Assembly: GCA_004431415.1 (NCBI GenBank)
Contig: QPMI01000129.1
Coordinates: forward strand, 186,001-250,000
From: Cyanophora paradoxa
Lineage: Eukaryota > Glaucocystophyceae > Cyanophorales > Cyanophoraceae
DNA: 64,000 nt
Direction: 5' to 3'
This document shows positions 32,301 to 42,654 of this stretch, piece after piece. Position numbers and translations under genes: made by a program. A model generated the notes under the pieces. The model did not search any database. It was not told where the DNA came from and saw only the letters and a list, made by a program, of their open reading frames with translations. The stretch's first letter is position 1; the number at the start of each line of letters is the position of its first letter.

Positions 32301-34823
32301 GGTACGCTCCCGCTCCGGATCGATCACGACGCGCGGCTCGTCCTGGCGCAGCGGGGCCGGGTCCGGTGCGCGCGGGGGGTGTGGGCGCTCGGCTTGGCGG
32401 CCCCGCTGAGTGGGACTGGGCAGGCTGTGCGAGACCGTCGCAGCTGAGAGGGCGCGCGCCGTGACCACCCTGGGGCTGCACACCCCGGCGGACGAGAGGC
32501 CGCTGCGGGTGAGGGAGCTCCGCACCGCGATCACGCAGCACGCAGACTTCGTCGGTGAGCGTCGGAAGAAGCTTATGGGCAAGTACCACCCGTTCATCAA
32601 GCATGTCCCTGTGGAGCGCCTCCGGGAGATCGCGGAGGAGCTGGGGGTGGTGCAGCCGACGTCGGACGGCTCAGACGCCTTCAAGGGCTTCAGGGCCGCC
32701 CCGCCCCCGGCGCCCGCCCCACCGGAGGAGGGCTGGGACCGGTCCTTCCGCAGGGGCTACCACCGTCGCCCGTCGGGTTCGGCGGAGGCGGCGCTCGAGG
32801 CGTACCGTGCCGGCGATGCGAAGCGGCGCGAGGAGGCTGAGCGCGCGCGACTCGATGTCGAGCACGGTCGGCTCGACCCCGAGCGGCACAGGGTCGAGCA
32901 GGAGCGGCTCGATGTCGAACGGGGGCTCTACGGGCTCCTCGCGGACCTCGTCGAGGGCCGCGAGGCGTGGATCGCCCTCGACGGGGGGCTGCGGAAGTTC
33001 CTCACGGGCCTCTGCAGCGACGGGCACCTCTTCGAGGTGCGCGCCATTCTCTTTCTTAAGCCTGCGAGCGCCGATTCAATGGTTGTCTGTTTCAGTTCGG
33101 GAAGGGCCTGGGGCCCGAGCGGGATCACGTGCTGAAGAAGCTGGCGGAGCTCAAGGCCTTGTGCGAGCGGAAGGCTACGTGCGCTATATGCGCCTCGGTT
33201 GTGGTCACCACTCGCGTGCACTGACCGTTCGTGTGCCACGGTGTACAGTGACCCCGCGACGTCCTCGGGTGTCGCTGGTGGTGCTCCGCGTGCGGAGGGT
33301 GCGGAGGGCGCCCCGCGTACACGTACGATGTCCCTTGCCCCTTTTAACATCGGGGGTTAGGATTCTCTCTGATTCCATGCTTCACAGTGAACGCGCGCGC
33401 ACGGCGGAAGCTCCGGAAGAGGGTGCTCCGGGGGCACGAGCACGAGCGAAACGTGGGGACGGACATCCTCCGTCGCATTGCCGAGTACGTATACATGCAT
33501 ATATGTGGCCTCGACGGGTTCTCGTTTTCCTGATCTGTGCGCACCGGTACCCCCCAGCTTCCTCGTCGAGAACTTCACATACGTCATCTACTCGCCCCTG
33601 TGCACGAGCGAGATGGTCCGATCCGATGTGCGTACCCAGTGTGAGAGCGCACCCTGATCCCCCCTGGCCCGTCCTGCCTGCGCAGGTACGCCGCAAGGGG
33701 AGGGTGCTCGGGCCCGCGGCGGCGCGGCAGCTGCTCTACTGTCGCCACCACGAGTCGGCCCCCCCCCCCCCCCCGCCCCCCCCCCCCCCCCCCCCCCCCC
33801 CCCCGCCTTCTCGAGCTCCACGCGACAGATTCCCTCCTCTAGATCTTACGGACCCGCAGGTTCACCGAGATCCTGCAGGAGGCCGCCCTGCGCCGGAAGG
33901 GTTGCACCGTCCTCCTCGTCGACGAGCACTACACCACCAAGACGTGCAGCGAGTGTGGCTGTGTCAACTCGGAGGTTGGCTCGAGCGAGACCTTCCACTG
34001 TGTCAACCCCGGTTGCGGCGCGGTGATGGACCGGGACTTCAACGCCGCCCGGTGCGCGCCCTAGGTCTAGGTCTAGGTCTAGGGGTGTTCGCCGCGGGGC
34101 GCCGTGACGCAAAGCTAGAAATCTCACGTACCTAGAATTCACGTGAATTCGACTCTCAGACTTAGCTCCGACCCGCGCAACCAGAGTTCACGTGAATGCG
34201 TGCTCTCGAACCTAGCCCCGCGAGCGTTCACGTGAAGCTAGAGGGCTCAAAGCTAGAAACCTCGCGCAACCAGAGTTCACGTGAATGCGTGCACTCGAAC
34301 CTAGCCCCGCGAGCGTTCACGTGAAGCTAGAGGGCTCAAAGCTAGAAACCTCGCGCAACTAGAGTTAATGCGTGCTCTCGAACCTAGCCCCGCGAGCGTT
34401 CACGTGAAGCTAGAGGGCTCAAAGCTAGAAACCTCGCGCAACTAGAGTTCACGTGATCATGAATGCGTGCTCTCGAACCTAGCCCCGCGAGCGTTCACGT
34501 GAAGCTAGAGGGCTCAAAGCTAGAAACCTCGCGCAACTAGAGTTCACGTGAATGCGTGCTCTCGAAACTCAGCTCCGTCCCGCAGGAACATCTTCCTGCG
34601 GCTGGTCTCCGGCGTGGACGCGGGGCGCCGGCTGAAGCCCCTCCGATTGGCCGCCCTCGGCCTGGCGTCGCCGACGGCGGCCGAGTACGCCGCCGCCGCC
34701 GTGCGCGCGGCCACCGCCGCTGCTTCGGCCGGCGCTCCGGCTTCACACGACCCGGCCATGGCCGGCTGCAGCGCCCCCGACCCGGCCGCCCCCCGGCCGG
34801 CCGCATCCGTCGTCGATCAGTAG
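28101..34823 (+). CDS. PHD finger - AP2 - Fanzor (eukaryotic TnpB-like nuclease) fusion protein
   Basis: Twenty-three exons join with every phase consistent to about 1574 residues. Last exons: 32424-33036, 33096-33178, 33249-33316, 33388-33484, 33558-33627, 33686-33753, 33860-34051, 34586-34823. Order of domains: PHD finger (CPVC ... CDRCDAWVHYRC ... YLCPAC; 28122-28360); Gly/Arg linker; second zinc motif (CGGCSAAL ... CANPACGAAYHAPC; about 29065-29190); AP2 domain (RYKGVRRCIEVRD ... VHVGVYGAPKSAAEAHDRVA; 29800-30045); CRTCGASFRGRDALARLAEH and WYCPRCRF zinc motifs; two copies of a helical module (31140-31390, 32424-32665); RuvC-I ALDGGLRKFLTG; VIYSPLCTSEMV in the RuvC-II region; zinc ribbon CSECG...CVNPGCG; RuvC-III DRDFNAARN. 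Fanzors are RNA-guided DNA nucleases. The usual RuvC-II Glu position seems to hold Cys, so activity is uncertain. Most donors are GT; one (31864) appears to be GC. Confidence 0.85.
34052..34585 (+). repeat. Fanzor intron containing an 89-bp tandem array with CACGTG palindromes
   Basis: The intron splits the RuvC-III motif (NAA-R-N) and ends CCGTCCCGCAG. Five units of 89 bp begin at 34184, 34273, 34362, 34445 and 34540, the last partial. Each has two TTCACGTGA palindromes, CTCGAACCTAGCCCCGCGAG and CAAAGCTAGAAACCTCGCGC. Unit 3 lacks one palindrome core; unit 4 carries an extra ATCATG beside it. The homologous intron of the truncated copy has an unrelated array. Confidence 0.9.
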
Positions 34824-35241
34824 GGGGACCGCTCACCCCCCGTCAGCGGGCTCTGCTGCGAAAAGCGTTTTACGCGACACCCGCGGCTTAGCGCCTTGTA
34901 GGAACAGCGCCCCTCTCCCTTCGGGGGGGGGGACCCAGTAGCTGCGCGCGACAAGTAGACCCGCGCTGCAGCTGTCCCTGTTTCCGTAGAGCCCTTTGCC
35001 TTCCACCAATTATACCGCCCGATTTTGATGGGATCGTCGCTTGCGCTGGGAATCTTTGCATTCGAGCTCGCCGGGCCCACCTGTGAAGGATCGGGACGCG
35101 CGGCGAGCGGATCGGCGGGGTTCTGACCGTCGCCTGCTTGTAAAGAGCGTACAACTCCAGGCACGCGTCGTCGCTGACTTGCAGGCCCCGATCCAGCGCG
35201 TCCTTCAGCGCAGCAGCGGCAGAGGCCACGGGTTCCGTCAT
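34817..35241 (-). CDS. Small acyl-CoA-binding-protein-like protein
   Basis: ACBPs are cytosolic four-helix carriers of long-chain acyl-CoA esters. Two exons (35241-35128, 35080-34817; 47-bp intron) give about 125 residues. The first exon reads [20 protein letters not shown] followed by LELYALYKQAT, the ACBP hallmark. After the intron come VGPAS and GRYNWWKAKG, which fits the family's K.KW..W motif. Beyond that helix the sequence loses similarity and ends in a basic tail, so the last helix may be degraded. The stop overlaps the end of the Fanzor gene by 7 bp on the opposite strand. The first eight codons are identical in DNA to those of the SDR gene at 23373. Confidence 0.6.
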
Positions 35242-35409
35242 CTCGTACGTATATACGCGTAGATCTAGAGGGCGCTGAAGTCAGCGACGCACTGTACCCT
35301 CGAGCCACTTCGCCCTCCCCCCCTCCCAAATTTGATCGCAGCAAGCGCACGGAGTTCTGCGGCCTGAAGCTTCAAATTTAGCGTTGCATTTAACGTTGCC
35401 GACCTCGCA
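35242..35409. other. Short intergenic gap
   Basis: Only 168 bp lie between the start of the ACBP-like gene and the stop of the membrane-protein gene, both on the minus strand. The ACBP promoter must lie here or within the neighbouring 3' end. Confidence 0.3.
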
Positions 35410-38043
35410 CTAGGCGGAGTTGGGGCGGAGGGGTGAGAGGCCCAGCTCATGATCAAGGGGCGCGCCAGGGATCGAGGCGGAGCTGGCGGCGCTGCCCCTC
35501 TGCCCCCGCTGCCGGCTGTGGGCACGCGGAGCGGCGGCCGCGGATCCATCACGGTGCGGGCGCGGGCGGCGCGGCTTTGGCGGCTCCGGCACGCCGCCGG
35601 CCCCTGCGTAGGGCCCCGGGACGACGGCGGGCAGAGAGCCCCGCCGCCCGCGGGCGTGTGGCGGCCGCGGCCGTGGCGGCAGCTCCCGGGGCGGGGACTC
35701 CGGTCGCGGTGGGGGAGACGAGATTCCCGGCGGAATGTGCATGCCCGGGCCTCCGGGCCCCGGGGAGGGAAGCCGCGCGGCCGCTGCGGCCGGCATCGGC
35801 GCTGGGGCTGCCGCGGCCGGAGGCGCGTGCACTGGGGGCGCCGCGTGCTCGTGGAAGGCCGCTGCGGGGAGCCCGGCATCGTCCGCGAGCGCCGGCGCCG
35901 CCTCCTTGCAGCCGCCTGCCCTCAGGCTGCGGCTGTCAGCGGCAGAAACCAAGGCGGGCGGCACTGCCGCGCGCGGGTCGTGGCGGGGGCGCACGCATTT
36001 CGTGGAGGAGCCCGCCCAGGAGCTGGGGGCACACGAAAAGATGAAGGCGTCGGGGGCGGAAGCCGGGCGGGCGGGCGGGGCAGGGCGGGCAGGGCGGCGC
36101 GGGGCGGGTGGGGCGGGGCAGACCTCGTCGATGACGACGGAGAGGCGCATGGCGAGGCGGCGCAGGTCCACCCGCACGAACGGCTGACGCCGCGGATGAG
36201 CCGAGGCCGCGAAGCCGAGCGCAACGAGCGGCGGGGGCGCACCTGCTCCTCCACGCTCTCGTACGGCTCCTGCGATCTCGCCTATGAGCAAAGAGAGCAC
36301 GAGGAGGGGCGCCGAGCGGGCCGGGGAGCCGGCGCCGGCGCCGGAGGCGCGCCTTGACGCGCTCGGCGACGACGACGACGCCGAGGACCAGGTACGAGTA
36401 CACGAAGCTCGCCCCGAACGTCAGGTACCCTGCCGGCAAAGGGGGGGTACGTCAGGGGTGCCAGGGCGGGCCGGGCGTACCCGCACCCCAGGAGGGCCAC
36501 ATGGCGAGGGGGAAGAAGAGGAGGTAGAGGAAGCTGCAGACGTAGAGGTAGTCTCGGAAGACCCTGCGCGCCGGCGTCGTCATCGGCGAGGGGGGGCTGG
36601 AGGCTCGGGAGCAGGCTGGGGCGGCGCAGCCTCGCACCCCGGGGCGGGGCAGCGGCGGACGGCCGCGATGCGGCCCAGGTGCGCGAAGATCTGGAAGACG
36701 AGATTCTGCGGGGGACGGTCGGCCTGCGGGCGGAGAGACTCGGCGGCGGGGCGGGTGCGGGCGGCGCGCGTGGAGGGCGTTGGCGGCGGATGCCGGGTAG
36801 AGGCCGAAGCGCAGCAGGAGGGCCAGGCGTCTGCGCGCGGGGCGGGGCGGGGCGGGGCGGTCGGCGCTGGAAACGCTGAGGGCGGCGCCGAGCGGCGGGC
36901 CGCTGGATGGCGACGTTGAAGGCGGCGATGGGCTCGAAGCGGAAGGCGGCGAGCTCCTCGCAGAGCGCCTGCGCCCGGCTCAGAGGCGCAAGCGGCGCCT
37001 GGCGAGAGGCCAAGAGGAGGGCCGCACGACGGGGGCGCCGAGGGCGGAGTAGTCGACGGAGCCGTCCCCCGTGAAGCGCTCCAGCGCCGCGTGCGGCAGG
37101 ATCCGCAGCAGGTGGCCCAGGTCGTCCACGATCTGAGAGGGGCAGGCGCTGAGGGGCGCGGGGGCGCCGTGCGCGCGGGCCCGCGGCCAGCGGCGCGCCT
37201 CCTCGGCGGTCGGCGTCCCGTGCGGGTGGTTCGCGAGGGGCAGGTGCTGCAGCGAGCCGCCCTGCGCCGTCGAGCGCTCCGTGAGCCCCGCAAGGTTCCC
37301 CGCCAGCGTCTGCGCGTGCAGCCCCGCCCCCTCAGCGCCGCCGTGCAGGCCCGGCGCGGCGCGGGGGGGGCGCGGGGGCGCCTGCGTCGCGAAGCCCATC
37401 TGCGGCGGCCCCTCGTTTAGCGCTTTGGGACGCATATAGAGACGTAAACAGCGAGCCTCAATGAAACTCTGCACGCCGTGCCTGTAGCGATCCAGGGAGA
37501 AGCTCATCTTCGGGCGGTGAGGCTGGGCACGGCGCGCGGCTCGCGCGGCGGCCCGGGCACCCGCGTTGAGAGAAGGAAAGCTATCACAAATGTTATGCTC
37601 GTGAAGATGTACGGCTGCGCGGGCCGGTGGGCGTCAGGGGATCAGGAGTGCACAGCTGCTGGGCGTCGGCGCCGAGCGCGCTCACGTTGAAGTCGGGCAA
37701 GCCCCCCTCGTGCAGGAGCTCGTAGATGAGGTAGCAGCCCGTCGCAATCTGAATGACTACAGGGCACGCGTTAGGATGCGCGCGCCCAAGCGAGGCGCGC
37801 AAAAGAGCTCAGAGCGCGACCGCAAGCACGCGCAGCGGCCGCGGGCCGACCGAGGAGATCGATAGCGAGCAGCCTGAAGAGTCTCCAGGCGCTCAGCACG
37901 ACATGCTTGAACGAGGTGCCTGCTCGTGAATTATGGATTTCAGTATATATCATGATCAAGCGGCGCCAGATCGGCGAGCGGAGAACCCCAAGGAGGAAGC
38001 GGAGCGATGCCGTAGGGTGCAATGTCTGCAAAAGCATCGGCAC
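35410..38043 (-). CDS. Multi-span membrane protein, bestrophin-like, with Pro-rich tail
   Basis: The N-terminal exon starts MPMLLQTLHPTASLRFLLG and continues RSPIWRRL. Splicing across about 37,740-37,850 joins FRLLAIDLL to VIQIATGCYLIYELL (span 1), then PYIFTSITFVIAFLL (span 2) and SFSLDRYRHGVQSF. A long middle part (TLAGNLAGLTERS, VDDLGHLLRILP) precedes NLVFQIFAHLGRI, then FRDYLYVCSFLYLLFFPLAM and GYLTFGASFVYSYLVLGVVV (spans 3-4), EPYESVEEQ and FVRVDLRRLAMRLSVVIDE. This span arrangement and the paired C-terminal spans resemble bestrophin (UPF0187) anion channels, but the family's hallmark Arg-Thr-Asn after span 2 is not seen, so the assignment is tentative. The last 180 residues are Pro/Ala/Arg-rich and probably disordered. 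Exact exon borders in the middle are not resolved. Confidence 0.55.
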
Positions 38044-38472
38044 GCGCGATTGGCAGAGGCGCTAGCGGCATCTCGAACCTATTACGCCCTCGGCATCGGT
38101 GACCCGGCCGCTGGCGATCATTGTGCGTACGCGGCCGCGGCGACGAGCGGCGGTGCTTCAAGCCGGAATTCAAGCCGTCGAAACGGGTACCGCACCTTGC
38201 AGCCAGTCGCTGCCAGAGGCAGCAAGAGCGCCTGACCAGAAGTAGCTAGCTTGGCAGCCGACAGCCTGCAACCGGCCAGCAGCGTCGACTTTTCTCTGGC
38301 CCGGGCGGCCCTGACAACTTCGCCAGCACAGCGGCAGAGGAACCTCAGCGCCGAGCACCGTTTGGGTCGCAGCTGCAGACGCCTCCTGCTCGGGCGCTGG
38401 CCGCAGCGGGGCAAGTCCTCAGCGCGGGAATCTGGCGGGAGGCTCTGAGCCGCTGTCTCCCGCCTCGCGGCT
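38044..38472. promoter_or_regulatory. Divergent upstream region of membrane-protein and TMC genes
   Basis: The bestrophin-like gene begins leftward at 38043 and the TMC-like gene rightward at 38473. The interval should contain both promoters. No repeat or RNA gene is seen. Confidence 0.35.
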
Positions 38473-41400
38473 ATGCGGCGGAATCCCTTCCTGGAGAGGG
38501 ACCGGGATGAGGCGGTGGCCGGCTTCGGGGAAGCGGCCATGCCAAATGTGCCGGCGCGGGAGGCCGTAGAGTCCATCTATCTCGCGCCGCCGCGCGGCAG
38601 GAACAGCCTCCCCTCCAACTCCTACGGCGGGCGGCACTTGCGTGCGCCCCGCCCGCCCGCCTGGCCCGCGCGCCGCTCAAGCTGAATGCGGTGCGGCAGG
38701 CTCCGGGCTGGGATACCAGGGGCCGGCGCCGCGGCGGCGCCCGTCGGGGGCGTCGGCGGTGACGCCGATGAGCGGGGAGGCGGGGGCGGCGTTCGCGCCG
38801 GCGGCGGCGGCGGAGGCGGGCGGCGAGCTGCGGCGGCGGCGGGGGACGCAGCGGATGGTGGAGGCGGACGAGGAGCTGGAGGACGGCGCTGCGTTCTTCA
38901 TCCCGCCGGAGGGGCGGGCGCGGCGGGGCGTCCTCGAGGGCTTCCTCCGCAGCGCCGCCGAGGACGACGAGCTCCTCGACGAGCGCGAGTGCGCGCGCCG
39001 CGCCCGCTTGCTTAGGCAAGACCCGCTCTGGTCCGGTCTGAGGCGGGCGCCGCGCAGCGTGGCCTTCGTGAGGCAGAGCGAGATCGACCTCGAGCGGGCC
39101 AACGGCGCGCCGGGCCGCCCCCCGGGCTCGCCTGAGCTCCCGCGCGGCTGACGGCGGCGGGCGGGGCGCGCAGAGCGGCTGCGCGAGCGGCTGAAAGAGA
39201 TGCGGCGCATCGCGATCGAGTTCCGGGAGCGCAAGCGCGGGGCCGAGGCCTCCTCCCGGACCTTCCAGCGCAAATACGGTGCCCCGCCCCCTTCCGAGAC
39301 GAGGTCGGTCAGGCGAGCCGGCGCGCTGCGCAGAGGAGCTGCAGCGGGAGCGGGAGGAGCTCGAGCAGCGGCTCAAGAGCAGCGAGGCGGCCGCGAACCG
39401 GCTCCTGACGCGCTCGAAGGAGGCGGAGGAGCGGCGGCGCCAGATCGAGCGGCAGCAGCGGCGCCTCGGCTACGAGGACGCCGACGCCGAGGAGGCCGAG
39501 CCCGAGGCCGTCGACGCGAACCTCCCCGCCTGGCGGCGGGCGCTGGAGCGGGGCCGGCTGCTGCTGCGGCGCGTGAAGCGCTGGTGGTTCCTGCACGCGC
39601 CGCTGCTCGAGGACGTGCGGTACATCGAGGCGCGCTACGGGCAGGTGCACGCGCGACGCCTTCCAGGGGGCGGGTGCACCCCGGGCAGCCTCCACTCAAT
39701 CACGCGGGGAGGCAGGGCCTGGGGGTCTACTTCTCGTTCTTCCGCTTCATCGTGTACTCCTCCTCGGCGCTCGCCCTCCTCTGGCTCGCCCTCCAGGCCG
39801 CCCACTGGGCCGACCTCGCCCGCGGCGACGTGCGCCCCCGCCCCCGCCCCCCGGGCTGCGCGAGGCGGCGGGGTGAGGGGGCGGGCAGCTGGGGCCGGGG
39901 GCGACGGCGCTGTCGTCGTTCGTGCCGGTGTGGGCCCTCTACAGCTCCTTCCCCGCCAAGGAGGGCGTCCTCTACGCCGCCACCGTCTTCCTCACCGCCG
40001 CCGTCGTCGGTCCGCCCCGCCCCGCCCCGCCCCGCCCCGCCCCGCCCCGCCGCCTCGGGTGACGCTGGCGGGGCGGGGGCGGCAGTGGCGGCGGCGTTCG
40101 CGCGGCAGGTGCGGGAGAGCCGCTTCAAGCGGGCCTCGGACCTGCACGAGGCCTCCTCCCAGAACTTCAAGCGCGCGCGCCCTCCGCGCCCGCCCGCACC
40201 CCCGCCCCGCCGCCGCTGACGGCCCGGCAGGGTGGCCCGCGTCGGCCTCTCCCTGCTCGAGGTCTCGAGCGACACCGTCGGCGAGTTCGACAACGCGCGC
40301 CAGGCCACCGCCGAGCACTTCCGGCGCCGCCCCAGCCCGCCCCGCCCCGCCCCGCCCGCGCGGGGCCGCTGACCTCGCGGCGCCCGCCTCGCAGGCTGGT
40401 GCTCAACAACTCGCAGCTGGAGGCGCGCATCGCGGCGCGCACCCGCGAGGAGCGCACACGCCTCTTCGCCCGCAAGGTGAGCGCACGCGCGCGCGCACGC
40501 GCCCCGGCCGCCTCGGGTGAGCGGGGGCGGGGCAAGGTGGTGGGGAGCCTGCTGGTGGGGGTCCTCATCCTGCTCGGCTCCGGCCTCGTGCTCCTGCTCA
40601 CCATCTTCAACACGCGCATCACGGCGAGCCTCGCCGCCAGCTCCCTCCCCTCCGGCGTCGCCTCCTTCGTCACCGTCCGCCCCGCCCGCCCCGCCCCGCC
40701 CCGCCCGCCCTCGTCGCTGGGGCCGGGAAGAGCGGGGCGTGGGAGGCAGCCGGTGGTGGTGAACATCGTGAACGCCATCGTCCCCTTCCTCATCGTCCAG
40801 ATCACCAAGTACGAGCAGGCGCGCCCCGCCCCGCCCCGCCCCGCCCCCCCGCCCCCCGGCCCTCTTCCTCTCCAGGGCGCAGTGATGCCGCCGCTCACCC
40901 CCGGCCTCGCTCGGGCGCAGTGGGACCGGCACGAGACGCGGGTGAAGATGCTGCTCATCCGCCTCTTCACCGTCAAAGCCTTCAACATCGTCGTCCAGGC
41001 CCGCCCGCCCGCCCCGCCCGCCCCGCCCCTCCATCCCCTAGAGCCCGGCCTCCTAGCTTGGATGGGCCGGCCCCGGGGCCGCGGGGCCGCCCCCCCCCCC
41101 GCGTGGGCTGAGGCGGGGGCAGGTGCTGACGTACTTCGACGTGCGCTCGGGCAAGTATGTCGTCTCCAGCCAGGCCGAGACCGAGGCCGGAGCCGTGCGC
41201 CCGCCCCGCCCGCCCCCACCCCAACACCAGCGCCTTCGACACGGCCCTCGAGCGCCCCGTGGGAACCCCAACGAAATTCATGCTCTAGTGGCCATGGCGC
41301 CTCGCCGCGCCCCCTAAGCCGACCCCATCGAGGCGCCCCAGGCGCCCCGCCGCGCCCCGCCCCGCCCCGCCACGCCCCGCCGCGCCCCGCCGCGCCCGCC

Positions 41401-42654
41401 GCCGCGCCCGACGCGCTGGCAGGGCTCCTCGGGGGTCTTCTGCCCGGAGGACTTCGTGGGGCAGAAGCTCTTTGTCAACGTCCTCTCCGACTACTTCGTC
41501 AACAGGTCCCCCCCGCCCCCGCCCGCATCGCCCCCGCGGGGCTGCAGCGGGGCGGGGCGGGGCAGGGCGTTCTTCGCGGCGGTGGTGTGGAAGGACCTGC
41601 ACTTCACCCGCGCCCGCGCCGCCTTCTTCGACCTCCCCAACCAGATCACCGACCGCGCGCCCGCGCCCGCGCCCGGCCCCCCTGCGGCCCCCGCTGAAGC
41701 CCGCACCGCAACAGTGCTGATCACGGCGTCGATCTTCTGGGTGGCGGTGCCCTACTTCCCCTACCTCGCCCTCCTCGAGGCGCCCCTCCTCTACGCCGCC
41801 TTCAAGTTCGAGAAGTTCATGCTGCTGCGGTACATGAGCAAGCCGGCGACGCCGTGGAGCGCGTCGGACACGGGCGTCTTCCTCGTCTGGCTCACCGATG
41901 CCTCCGCCGCCATGTCCGTCGCCTGCTTCTACTACTTCCTCTCCCAGGCCCGCCCCGCCAGCGCCCCCGCCCCTGCCGCTGCCGCCCCCCCGCCCCTCGC
42001 CCCTCGCCCACGCCCCTCGTCCCGCTCCCGCGCAGGCAGGGCGGACGAACTGCGGGCCGTTCTTCGCGGTCTCGGCCTACGACGAGCTCTACGCCTGGCT
42101 CGCCGTGCGCCCCGCGCGCGCCAACAGCGGCCCGCAGCCGAGCGCCTCGCCTCGCCCGGCAGGAGCGGTCGGTGTTCTTCGAGGTGGTGCTGGCGGTGCT
42201 GACGCACCCGCTCTTCGTGTGGGGCCTGGCCGTCCTCTTCGCCATCCGCGCCCTTGTCCTGAAGGACTCCATCGAGGTCGTCCAGGTGCCCGCCGGCGGC
42301 CCGGCGCGGGGCTTGAGGCGCGCCCCTCCGCTGAGGCCGGGCGGCGGGGGGCGGGGGGCAGCTGGACTGGGAGGACAAGCAGTACCAGCTGGCCAAGCAG
42401 GTTTCGCTGCTCTCGGCCACCATCCGCCGCCTCCGCACCGAGCTCGACTTCCACCGCAAGCAGGCGAGCCGGCCCGAGCGAGCGCGCGCCCCTCCAGAGC
42501 GGGGCGGCGGGGGCGGGGCCGGGGCTGAGGGCGGGGCGGGCAGGCGCAGGGGCTGGCGGAGGAGGCGGGGGCGCTGGCCTCGGACGAGGACGAGGAGGAG
42601 AGCGCCCTCGGCGAGGACGGCAAGCCCGAGCCCGCCGCCACCATCGCCACCTAG
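38473..42654 (+). CDS. Transmembrane channel-like (TMC) family protein
   Basis: TMC proteins are multi-span channels related to anoctamins; animal TMC1/2 belong to the hair-cell mechanotransduction channel. The N-terminus MRRNPFLERDRDEAVAGF joins by a GTGCGC intron to a long charged cytoplasmic part with coiled coil (ELQREREELEQRLKSSEAAA). Spans follow: YFSFFRFIVYSSSALALLWL, VVGSLLVGVLILLGSGLVLL, NIVNAIVPFLIVQITKYE. Next is WDRHETRVKMLLIRLF, then the TMC signature CPEDFVGQKLFVNVLSDYF, VLITASIFWVAVPYFPYLAL with FEKFMLLRYMSKPATPWSAS, and two last spans. A coiled coil (QYQLAKQVSLLSATIRRL) and an acidic tail ending EPAATIAT precede the stop. Several introns start GC (after QITKYEQ, NIVVQ, FLSQ) and most are C-rich then G-rich. 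Borders of the weaker exons (about 41,150-41,400) are uncertain. Confidence 0.82.

Noticed and set aside
39200-40520. Two overlapping long plus-strand frames in the TMC gene region as separate genes
   Set aside because: They read through C-rich introns. Only the spliced combination gives the membrane spans and the TMC signature.
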